A stretch of DNA of 20,318 bases from Cyanobacteriota bacterium (GTDB lineage: Bacteria; Cyanobacteriota; Cyanobacteriia; Leptolyngbyales; Leptolyngbyaceae). Where the stretch lies: positions 1-20,318 of the forward strand of contig JAIXVO010000398.1 of the NCBI GenBank assembly GCA_027482985.1, read 5' to 3'. Positions 6,693-13,704 of this stretch are shown here, one piece after another. Positions within the stretch are counted from its first letter, which is position 1; every line of letters starts with the position of its first letter. The translations under genes were made by a program, and so were the position numbers. The notes beneath the pieces are model-generated. The model made no database searches, had not been told where the DNA came from, and saw only the letters and a list, made by a program, of their open reading frames with translations.

Positions 6693-7685
6693 ATGACTAG
6701 CGACACTTTAACGCCCGGAACGGATACAACTGAAACAAAAATTAAAACAACAAACACTGCAATCGAAGCAGCTTTGTTGGTGACTCGACTGCGGAATAGT
6801 ATTTGGATCTTTGGGATTCCTTCCTGGTTATTTGGTCTCGTCGATCGCGGGATGGCTGCATTGACAGATGGCTATGTTTCTCCGGTTGAAATTTTTCAGC
6901 TGGTGACAGCCTCCTTGTTCTTTCTGAGTTGGTTGGTTCTCAAGCCCACAATCAACTCAGCAGAAATGATGCCTGCTTATGCGCTAGAAGACTCTTATAG
7001 CTTTACCAATGCGTTTGCGGCAACACAAGTCAGAATGCAGCAGCTACAGCCGTTTCACCTAATCCGTCAAGAATACATTTTGCCCTTTCCCTACCTCGCT
7101 CAAATTTATCACCTACTCAATCTCAAACATCTAGAGGATATTCATAGTTTTAGTTTGAATAATCTGCGCGTGATCAAAGTCAGTGATTTCCAAAAAACAT
7201 CTATCGGAGGAGTGATTAAATTTCAGACCGTTCTCGAATCTTCCCTGAATGCTTTACGAATTTGGCGGCAACCGATTGTCGAAGTCGAGTTGATTCTGCA
7301 TAATCTCTATTCCATCGAATTAAGCATTCCTGTCTATGCTGGCAAACGCATTGCCGTCCTGTTTAATGTGTTTCCCCTCAACGACACAGAACACAAATTG
7401 TTTATCGACATTTATAGTGATTTAGGTTGGTTTAAACCCCTCCTACAATTGCCCTTACACATCGCCTCTTGTCTTACCCTGTTTGAAGACTGGTCCTATC
7501 TCCAGGCGCTTAGCGATCGCAATCTTCCCAAACTGGTCAACTCCGGGAAAGTCTCCAGTCATGAAACCATGCAACTTTTCCAACGCTTCATTGATCTCTA
7601 TGGTGCGGCGCTGCCCACTAACCCTGCGATCGCTCTGCTGCCGCAAGGTCCAGCGTTGATGGCGGAGCCGGGAGGGGGAAAATAG
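6693..7685 (+). CDS. Unrecognised membrane protein
   Basis: A 330-residue protein I cannot assign to a family. A polar Thr-rich N-terminus (1-25) is followed by a hydrophobic stretch at about 35-58 and a clear transmembrane helix at about 67-84 (FQLVTASLFFLSWLVLKP). The remaining 245 residues are soluble-looking, rich in Leu, Ile and Phe, with no Cys pairs, nucleotide-binding loop or repeat; they are probably cytoplasmic. The C-terminus ends in a low-complexity Ala/Pro/Gly tail (MAEPGGGK) that runs into the polypurine repeat downstream, so the last codons may derive from repeat insertion. The coding region is less GC-rich than its neighbours. The ATG lacks a clear Shine-Dalgarno sequence. No neighbour suggests a role. 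Confidence 0.75.
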   Translation: MTSDTLTPGTDTTETKIKTTNTAIEAALLVTRLRNSIWIFGIPSWLFGLVDRGMAALTDGYVSPVEIFQLVTASLFFLSWLVLKPTINSAEMMPAYALEDSYSFTNAFAATQVRMQQLQPFHLIRQEYILPFPYLAQIYHLLNLKHLEDIHSFSLNNLRVIKVSDFQKTSIGGVIKFQTVLESSLNALRIWRQPIVEVELILHNLYSIELSIPVYAGKRIAVLFNVFPLNDTEHKLFIDIYSDLGWFKPLLQLPLHIASCLTLFEDWSYLQALSDRNLPKLVNSGKVSSHETMQLFQRFIDLYGAALPTNPAIALLPQGPALMAEPGGGK

Positions 7686-7806
7686 GAGGGAGGGGAGGAA
7701 GCGGAGGGATAAGAGGGCGGGGAAGGAAGGAGTCAGGAGTCAGGAGAGCGGCAATTAGGGTTAACGTGCTGGCGGTACGTTCTTCCAATTCTATTTCTGT
7801 GTTCTG

Positions 7807-7841
7807 CCTGGGGAGCCGTGCCAACGGCGCATCTCTATGGG
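7807..7841 (+). repeat. 30-bp hairpin repeat, copy 1
   Basis: GGGGAGCCGTGCCAACGGCG followed by CATCTCTATGGGG. It is a close copy of the unit that recurs 51 bases downstream, both being followed or preceded by GCGTTTTCCTGGGG-like sequence. Pairing of the stem is less complete than in copy 2. Confidence 0.6.
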
Positions 7842-7857
7842 GCTACTTCCGCGTTTT

Positions 7858-7892
7858 CCTGGGGAGACGTGCCAACGGCGTGTCTCTACGGG
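7858..7892 (+). repeat. 30-bp hairpin repeat, copy 2
   Basis: GAGACGTGCC (7864-7873) folds back on GGCGTGTCTC (7877-7886) with loop AAC. The stem is 10 bp and includes two G-T pairs. This is the best-preserved copy of the family; an inverted copy lies at 20251-20280. Confidence 0.65.
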
Positions 7893-7921
7893 TCTGTTTC
7901 CTGGTTGTTCTCCTGACTACG

Positions 7922-7944
7922 TTCGGCTGAGCGCTCACGTCGAA
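7922..7944. repeat. Stem-loop TTCGGCTGAGCGCTCACGTCGAA
   Basis: TTCGGC pairs with G-T-CGAA, and the central TGAGCGCTCA is itself a 10-bp palindrome. It directly adjoins the right (GGAGTCA)n arm and seems to be part of the same repeat assembly. Confidence 0.45.
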
Positions 7945-8048
7945 GCCTGACTCCTGACTCCTGACTTCCTCCTCCCTCTCCCTCCCCTCCAAAATTTTTT
8001 CGCCATTTCCACGGATCTGTGCAGAATGTAGGGTGCCTCACTAGACCG

Positions 8049-10397
8049 ATGCTGTTCCAGGCTCGATTTGGTGGGACTCTTAATCATTGTGTCGTCTCTT
8101 CCTGGATTCCCTTGAGCGCTCCCTCTGCCCTGATCCAACTTGCGACGCGTCTGGCTCTTTCGCTGATTGCGACAGGAGCGATGACGGTGGTGGCTCTGTG
8201 CTTACCGAAATTGGCGATCGCGCAAGAGGTTTCGGCGGCGGCAACGACCGTGAATCAGACGGATTCTCGCTATTACCAGGACTACCAATCTGTTGTGGTG
8301 CCGACGGTGCCGATCGCTACGCCACCCCCGTCTCGCCCTGCTGCGGCGCAAATGGCTCCGGCTCAAATACCGCCACCTCCGGCTCCGGTGCCGATCGTGC
8401 CGCCACCCCCCATCACGCCTCAAGCGCCCGCGATCGTGTCCCCACCGAGTGTCAATCCCCCTGCCGCTGGGAGGACTACGCCCCTGCCGCCTTCATCCTT
8501 CACTGATCCGGTTTGGGTCGTCCCCTCGAATCCGCCAGCCGTGACACCTCAACCCGTTGCGGTGCCTCCTGTGGGTCAACCCGTGACCTCGCCAGCCTTA
8601 GCGCCAGCCGCACCGGGGCGATCGCCCGCTGGAGATGTGGCGCTCCAGGTGACGGATGTGCAGATTGTGGGCGTGAGTCCTGATACGCAAACCTTTGGGT
8701 TGGAAATCATTCAGACGAAGCCGGGGGGTGGGGCGAATGCGGCACAGTTGCAGAATGACATCACCACGCTGCAAAATTCGGGCTTCTTCTCGAACGTCAC
8801 GGTTGCCACCCGAACGAATACGCAGGGTTTGAGTGTAACGTTTTACGCCAATCCCGTCATCCTCCGGGCGTTGCAACTGTCCAACGCAAAAGGGCTGACG
8901 CTGACCGCTGCCAACGAAATTTTTCAAGGACAATTCGGGCAACCCATTACCCCCACGGGCTTAAATCAGTCGGTGCAGCAGATTAATGATTGGTATGCCA
9001 AAAATGAATTTATCCTGGCGCGCGTCGTGAGTTTGCAGCCCACGCCTCAAGGCATTGTGGTGGTGGAAGTGGCGGAAGGGGTTGTCGCCGATGTGCAGGT
9101 GCGGTTTGTGAATCGGCAGGGCAATACGACCGATCCAGATGGCAAGCCGATTCGATATCGGACGCAGGATGCTTTTGTGCGGCGGCAAATCAAGTTGCAA
9201 CCGGGACAGGCGTTTCAGTCCACCATTGCCCGTGAGGATTTGGCGAGACTGCAAGCTTTGGGTATTTTTGAGCAAACCAATGTCACCTTCGAAGGCGATG
9301 CCCGCAATACGATTGTGGTCTACAACTTGCAAGAGCGTCCCCCCCGTGATCTGCGCTTTGGCGGTGGCTTCAACGACACGCTAGGACTGTTTGGAACGGT
9401 CAGTATTACCGACGTGAACTTTGGTGGGTTAGGGCAACGGCTGGGGACAACGGTTCTGGCTGGAACGCGAGATGTGCAGTTTGACGCTCGCTTTGTCAGT
9501 CCTTATCGCGACACGGAACCGAATGTTCCTGGCTACAATGCCAATGCCTTTCGGACTCAGGGCTTATCGAATGTGTTCACGGATGAGATCCGGCTGGCGA
9601 ATGGCGATCGCGTCCGGGAGCGCCGCTGGGGTGGTTCGGCAGGCTTGGAACGACCGTTGGGTGGCGGCTGGAACGGCAACTGGGGCTTGAATTATACCAA
9701 TGTCAGTATGCGCGACAGCCGGGGCGATATTTTTGCCACGGATCAGTTGGGTAACCCCCTGACCGCCAGCGGCACTGGGCGGGACGACTTATTCAGTTTT
9801 TCGTTTAGTGCCCTACGGGACATTCGGAATAACCCCGTTAATCCCAGTTCCGGGTCTTTAGCCCAATTCAACACCGAGCAATTTTTCCCCGTTGGCCCTG
9901 CCAGTGTCTTGGGCACCCGCTTCCAGGCCAACTACTCACAATACATTCCCATCAAATTTATTACCGCTTCCCACCGGACTCCCCCCAATCCCGGCGAAGC
10001 ACAGCCCGAAACCGTCGCCCTGAATGTGAAAGGCGGCACCTGGGTGGGCGATTTACCCCCTTACAATGCCTTCGTGTTGGGTGGCCCCTTCTCGGTGCGG
10101 GGTTGGGATACGGGGCGGATTGCCACCTCCCGTAGTTTCGTGGAAGCGTCTGCCGAGTATCGCTTCCCCATTTATCGCTTCATTGGGGGTGCCGCCTTCG
10201 TCGATTTTGCCTCTGACCTGGGTAGCAGCGATGATGTGCCGGGTCAACCAGGGGTTGTGCGAGATAAGCCGGGCACTGGACTGGGCTTTGGCGTTGGGCT
10301 ACGGGTCAATTCGCCCTTGGGGATCGTGCGCGGCGATTTGGGGATCAGCAATCAGGGCGATGTGCGGTTTCAGTTTGGCTTTGGGCAAAAGTTCTAG
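8049..10397 (+). CDS. Omp85/BamA-family outer membrane protein (Toc75-like)
   Basis: A 782-residue outer membrane beta-barrel protein. The signal peptide ends at about A56-I-A58|Q-E. Residues 90-205 are an extreme Pro/Ala/Val-rich linker, common in cyanobacterial Omp85 proteins, which may cross the thick peptidoglycan. Three POTRA-like repeats follow (about 205-440; for example GIVVVEVAEGVVADVQVRF). From about 440 comes the barrel, with the loop-6 motif V683-R-G-W-D and a C-terminal aromatic strand ending FQFGFGQKF. The family inserts or translocates proteins at the outer membrane. A GTG start at 8019 would add ten residues; the ATG at 8049 is preferred although it has no strong Shine-Dalgarno sequence. 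The gene seems monocistronic, downstream of the repeat-rich spacer. Confidence 0.92.
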   Translation: MLFQARFGGTLNHCVVSSWIPLSAPSALIQLATRLALSLIATGAMTVVALCLPKLAIAQEVSAAATTVNQTDSRYYQDYQSVVVPTVPIATPPPSRPAAAQMAPAQIPPPPAPVPIVPPPPITPQAPAIVSPPSVNPPAAGRTTPLPPSSFTDPVWVVPSNPPAVTPQPVAVPPVGQPVTSPALAPAAPGRSPAGDVALQVTDVQIVGVSPDTQTFGLEIIQTKPGGGANAAQLQNDITTLQNSGFFSNVTVATRTNTQGLSVTFYANPVILRALQLSNAKGLTLTAANEIFQGQFGQPITPTGLNQSVQQINDWYAKNEFILARVVSLQPTPQGIVVVEVAEGVVADVQVRFVNRQGNTTDPDGKPIRYRTQDAFVRRQIKLQPGQAFQSTIAREDLARLQALGIFEQTNVTFEGDARNTIVVYNLQERPPRDLRFGGGFNDTLGLFGTVSITDVNFGGLGQRLGTTVLAGTRDVQFDARFVSPYRDTEPNVPGYNANAFRTQGLSNVFTDEIRLANGDRVRERRWGGSAGLERPLGGGWNGNWGLNYTNVSMRDSRGDIFATDQLGNPLTASGTGRDDLFSFSFSALRDIRNNPVNPSSGSLAQFNTEQFFPVGPASVLGTRFQANYSQYIPIKFITASHRTPPNPGEAQPETVALNVKGGTWVGDLPPYNAFVLGGPFSVRGWDTGRIATSRSFVEASAEYRFPIYRFIGGAAFVDFASDLGSSDDVPGQPGVVRDKPGTGLGFGVGLRVNSPLGIVRGDLGISNQGDVRFQFGFGQKF

Positions 10398-10436
10398 CTG
10401 ATACACTAAACACTGTACTCATTAGCGGTGATACCT

Positions 10437-10916
10437 GTGCTCGACGAACAAGCGAAGAAGGTGATGCTCCGGAAGATTCCCCACGGGCTTTACATTTGTG
10501 GGGTGATGGACGGGGAAGAGGTGAATGGGTTTACGGCCAGTTGGGTGATGCAAGGATCTTTTGTGCCGCCGCTGGTGGTGAATTGCATCAAAAATGATTC
10601 CAAATCCCATGCGATGGTCAAAGCCAGTGGCGTGTTTGCCCTGAGCGTGTTAGAAGCGGGGCAGAAAGAACTGGCACAAAAGTTTTTCAAACCGCAGCGG
10701 CGAGTCGGGAATAAGTTTGAAGATGTGGAATTTTATTTGGGCGAAACGGGTTGCCCGATTATTTCTGAAGCTTTAGGGTATGTGGAATGTCGGGTGGTGG
10801 GAGCCGTCGAACATGGCGACCACACCGTGTTTGTGGGAGAAGTGATAGCGGCGGGTGTGCATCGAGATGGAGAGCCGCTGCTCCTGGAAAGCACGGGTTG
10901 GCAGTACGGAGGTTAG
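10437..10916 (+). CDS. Flavin reductase-like (FMN-binding split barrel) protein
   Basis: A 159-residue protein of the flavin reductase-like domain family, which binds FMN and transfers electrons from NAD(P)H or supplies reduced flavin. Typical segments are RKIPHGLYICGV at the N-terminus, NGFTASWVMQGSFVPPLVV (FMN-contact region), SVLEAGQKELAQKFF and the closing GD-HTVFVGEV strand. It resembles the C-terminal flavin reductase module of cyanobacterial diflavin proteins, here as a stand-alone protein. Two in-frame GTG codons compete for the start, at 10428 and 10437; the second gives MLDEQAKK, which fits homologues as I know them, and neither has a good Shine-Dalgarno sequence. The next gene begins 3 bases after its stop, so the pair is an operon. 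Confidence 0.85.
   Translation: MLDEQAKKVMLRKIPHGLYICGVMDGEEVNGFTASWVMQGSFVPPLVVNCIKNDSKSHAMVKASGVFALSVLEAGQKELAQKFFKPQRRVGNKFEDVEFYLGETGCPIISEALGYVECRVVGAVEHGDHTVFVGEVIAAGVHRDGEPLLLESTGWQYGG
10908..10912 (+). promoter_or_regulatory. Strong Shine-Dalgarno sequence of the tautomerase gene
   Basis: GGAGG lies 7 bases before the ATG at 10920 and inside the last codons of the flavin reductase gene. It supports this start and independent efficient translation of the second gene. Confidence 0.75.
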
Positions 10917-10919
10917 ACC

Positions 10920-11270
10920 ATGCCGTTAATTAAAGTTCAGACCTCGATCGCCCCTGATGCAGCCGCGATCGCGACCCTGCTCAAAACCCTCTCGGCGCAG
11001 TTGGCGCAGCATACGAAGAAGCCTGAAACCTATGTCATGACGCTGTTTGAAGCTAACATTGCCATGACCTTCGGGGGCACGACCGAGGCCGTGTGTTATG
11101 TGGAAGTCAAAAGTGTGGGCACGATGAGTCCGGCGCAAACTTTGGCCATGAGTCAGGATTTTTGTCAGACCATCAGTGCCGCGATCGCCGTCCCCCCAGA
11201 GCGCATTTACATTGAATTTGCCGATGCCAAAGGCTATCAATGGGGTTGGAACGGCGCGACGTTTGGTTAA
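10920..11270 (+). CDS. MIF-family tautomerase (phenylpyruvate tautomerase-like)
   Basis: A 116-residue member of the macrophage migration inhibitory factor family within the tautomerase superfamily. The catalytic Pro follows the initiator Met (MPLIKVQT), and the end region ERIYIEFADAKGYQWGWNGATFG is the MIF signature. Such proteins form trimers and convert keto and enol forms of aromatic pyruvates in vitro; the physiological role in cyanobacteria is not settled. It is co-transcribed with the flavin reductase upstream. Its stop codon overlaps, tail to tail, the stop of the kinase-like gene on the other strand by 4 bases, so no terminator fits between them. Confidence 0.92.
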   Translation: MPLIKVQTSIAPDAAAIATLLKTLSAQLAQHTKKPETYVMTLFEANIAMTFGGTTEAVCYVEVKSVGTMSPAQTLAMSQDFCQTISAAIAVPPERIYIEFADAKGYQWGWNGATFG

Positions 11271-13525
11271 TCTGGGCGATCGACCCATTGCAGCTGGGCG
11301 CGACCCAGGATCAGCGGTTGGGTTTCCGGCGCAACTTGGGGCGGGGTCGGGTGCTCAGCTTGCAAGACAACGGGCGCGGTGTTCGGTGGGGTCTGAAGTT
11401 GGGCGGTGACTGTCAGGATGCGATCGCGCGCGCCGGCATAGGCGGGAGTCCCCAGCGGCACCTGTGCCAGCGAGGTGAGGGCCGCCTGGAGTTGCCCCGC
11501 CTGAAGTTGGCGATCGGCAGTGCGCAGCCAGGTTTCGGCCTGCTGGTTTAATGCCTGGATATCCGGATCAAGCTGCATGGCAACTGGTTGCACAGCGATC
11601 GCGGCAGGAGCCGGGGGCAGAGCAGATACCTGCGGGGGGGTGGGGCGATCGCTCACCGAGGTACGCCGCACTTCTGCTTGAATGTCTCGCTTTTGCTTGT
11701 ATTCGGCAATTTTGGTTTGCGCCGTCGCGTAGGCATTCGTGCCTGCCGGAATCTGATAGAGATAGGCCAACGCTTGCTCAAAATCCCGCTCGATCGCGCG
11801 ATCATAAGCCCGTTGGAGATCGAAGTCGGCACGCACGTTTTGTTTTTCTTGATATTCCTGCGTTTTCGCCTTCACGACTGCATCGATCGCTGTGCCTGGA
11901 GGAATTTTGGCTAACTCTGCCAGCGCTTTATTAAATTTGTGGGCGCGGGCATAGTCGAAGGCAGGCGCGAGTTGCGTCTCCGCATCGGCGGCAGGGGCGG
12001 CTGTAGCCACAGGCAGATTGGCTTGCTGAAGCACACTTTGACTGCGATCGCGCCAGTAGGGAATATCCGGGATGGTGGTGGAGAGCGTTTTTGCTTTCGC
12101 CCATTCCCCTTGTTTAGCAGCCGTTTCCACCTGTTGAAACGTGGTGGCGGCCCGTTGCCAATCTTGTCGCCATTGTTCCGATAAAGATTTGACCGAGCGA
12201 GAGTTGCTGTTATTCAGGTTGGTGGCCGCCGCGACTCGCTGCCAGAGTTTGCCCGTCTTGGTGGACCAATCGACGGAGTTAAGTAAGCCCCAGCCCACCG
12301 CCGCAATGCCTGTAGCGACCGCCACCCCACCCACACCCAGACGCATGGCAGGACTGCCAAGTGTCGATTGCAGCAAGGTTTTGAGTGGCAAGGTTGGCTC
12401 CGAGGGGGGTTGTTCTGGCGGGGGGGGGGTGGCCATGACCGCCGGAACCTCAATGGGGGGATGGAGCGGGACGGCAGCAGTGGGCGGCGCGGCGATCGGG
12501 GTGGCGAGGGCGACGGCGGCAACGCGCTGGGGCGGCGCGGGGATCACTGGTTCGGCATCGGTATCCATCACTTTGTCGCCTTGGGTTCCACCCACGCTGG
12601 CATAGGCTAGTGCTGTGGCAACTGGGGCGGCAGCTGGCGTGGGGACGCTCACCGGACGGACGGTTTCTAAGGCCAGCAAGACTTCCTGGGCATTAGCATA
12701 GCGCTGAGGTAAATCCCACTGCACCATGTTTTCGAGAATGGGCACCAGTTGTTGCTGCAATGAAGAAGCGCGATCGGGGAGGTGTTCCTGCCAGAGAATT
12801 TTGACGGTGTCTGGATCGACTTGGAAATCAACGGGTTGAATGCCTGTCAGGGCTTGCACCGCAATCATCCCTAACGCATACACATCACTGGCGGCGCAGG
12901 CCAAGCCCTGCAATTGTTCCAGCGGTTGATAGCCCTGCTGGGCAGCGGTGCGGGGGGGCACAAATAAACCGTGAGCAGCCATCAGGGTTTGTTGTAAGAC
13001 ACCCAGGCTGCTAAAGTCGATCGCCAGCCAGCGACCATCCTCCTGCTGCCACAGGTTGTCTGGTTTCAGGTTGCCGTGAATGCCGCCATGCCGATGGACC
13101 CAGACGAGGGGTGCCAACACCTGGCGCAGCAGTTGCAGCACTTGTTCCGGAGTCCAGGGCTGGTGGGGGAGGAGATCCAGGCTGAGCGATCGCCCCCTAA
13201 CGAATTCCTGCACCACGTAAAATCCCTGCTCATCTTCAAACCAGGGTTGAAACGAGGGGATTTGGGGATGCTGACCCAGTTGTTCCAGCAGGGTTGCTTC
13301 CCGCACAAATAAGTCGCGAATGGCGGCCCGGTAGTTGGGCACGATGGGAATGGCTTTGAGCTGGGTGATGACACAGTGGGGCTGCTGGGGGCGCTGTAAG
13401 TCCTGCGCCCGATAAGTGCGCGTCCAAAGTTTTGCGGCCAATACTCCCAACACCTGATAACGTCCGTTGAGGGGTAAATTCAGGTCGTCGAGGTGGCGAT
13501 CGGATTGGGGCGCTAACTCAGTCAT
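11267..13525 (-). CDS. Serine/threonine kinase-fold protein with altered catalytic loop and repeat-rich tail
   Basis: A 752-residue membrane protein. Residues 20-290 have a protein kinase fold: Lys57 (VITQLK), Glu76 (REATLL), hinge QEFVRGRSL, catalytic loop H150-G-N-L-K-P-D-N157, IDFSS (169-173) and SDVYALGMIAVQALTG. The usual HRD Asp is Asn152, DFG is DFS, and the Gly-rich loop is degenerate (GVLAAKLWTRTY), so it may be a pseudokinase. A Pro/Ala-rich linker (290-380) leads to one transmembrane helix (396-416). The outer part (455-710) carries four degenerate repeats of the pattern A..FxxAL..L..IP.GT.AY..A...I.EY, with TPR-like spacing. Met at 13525 is preferred over the upstream start at 13561. 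It lies next to the fusion-protein gene on the same strand, 179 bases apart. Signalling or scaffold role inferred. Confidence 0.85.
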   Translation of the reverse strand: MTELAPQSDRHLDDLNLPLNGRYQVLGVLAAKLWTRTYRAQDLQRPQQPHCVITQLKAIPIVPNYRAAIRDLFVREATLLEQLGQHPQIPSFQPWFEDEQGFYVVQEFVRGRSLSLDLLPHQPWTPEQVLQLLRQVLAPLVWVHRHGGIHGNLKPDNLWQQEDGRWLAIDFSSLGVLQQTLMAAHGLFVPPRTAAQQGYQPLEQLQGLACAASDVYALGMIAVQALTGIQPVDFQVDPDTVKILWQEHLPDRASSLQQQLVPILENMVQWDLPQRYANAQEVLLALETVRPVSVPTPAAAPVATALAYASVGGTQGDKVMDTDAEPVIPAPPQRVAAVALATPIAAPPTAAVPLHPPIEVPAVMATPPPPEQPPSEPTLPLKTLLQSTLGSPAMRLGVGGVAVATGIAAVGWGLLNSVDWSTKTGKLWQRVAAATNLNNSNSRSVKSLSEQWRQDWQRAATTFQQVETAAKQGEWAKAKTLSTTIPDIPYWRDRSQSVLQQANLPVATAAPAADAETQLAPAFDYARAHKFNKALAELAKIPPGTAIDAVVKAKTQEYQEKQNVRADFDLQRAYDRAIERDFEQALAYLYQIPAGTNAYATAQTKIAEYKQKRDIQAEVRRTSVSDRPTPPQVSALPPAPAAIAVQPVAMQLDPDIQALNQQAETWLRTADRQLQAGQLQAALTSLAQVPLGTPAYAGARDRILTVTAQLQTPPNTAPVVLQAEHPTPPQVAPETQPLILGRAQLQWVDRPD
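12420..12429. repeat. Run of ten G residues inside the kinase-like gene
   Basis: Ten consecutive G on the + strand encode part of a Pro run (about residues 367-370) in the kinase-like protein's linker. Such a tract is prone to slippage. A change of one base would cut translation before the transmembrane helix and repeats. Confidence 0.7.
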
Positions 13526-13704
13526 GGGAACACTCCAACAGCAATACAAGACGGGTTGCAATCAAGAAACTGGAGGCGCGGCGATCAGGGCTGACATAAC
13601 GCGATCGCGCCTGCTGCCGCACGCTGTTATATCATTCGATTTGCCGCCTTGGATCTCCGGAACAAGCAGCTTAAATTCATCGTGTCTTGTTCTTTCTGAG
13701 GGAA
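13526..13704. other. Spacer between kinase-like and fusion-protein genes
   Basis: No gene. GAACAAG (13660-13666) and CTTGTTC (13686-13692) form a 7-bp inverted repeat that could lie in the 3' region of the fusion-protein transcript; no T run follows on the minus strand. Confidence 0.3.

Larger units (their letters stand above)
7681..7990. repeat. Repeat-rich spacer flanked by inverted (GGAGTCA)n polypurine arms
   Basis: No gene is seen between the unknown membrane protein and the Omp85 gene. The left arm is a G/A-only run leading into GGAGTCAGGAGTCAGGAG (7729-7746). The right arm is the reverse complement design: CCTGACTCCTGACTCCTGAC from about 7946, leading into a C/T-only run to about 7990. 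The heptamer repeat resembles cyanobacterial short tandem repeats. The arms enclose two hairpin repeats and a further stem-loop, giving the look of a non-coding mobile or BIME-like element of about 310 bp. Confidence 0.6.

Noticed and set aside
7864..7886. Hairpin repeat as terminator of the unknown membrane protein gene
   Set aside because: No T run follows, and the same unit recurs in inverted orientation elsewhere, so it is treated as a dispersed repeat.
7729..7966. CRISPR array
   Set aside because: The heptamers are tandem or inverted without unique spacers, and no cas gene is near.
12141..12605. Gly-rich 154-codon frame opposite the kinase-like gene
   Set aside because: It mirrors the Pro/Ala-rich linker of the kinase-like gene on the other strand and has no independent start signal.
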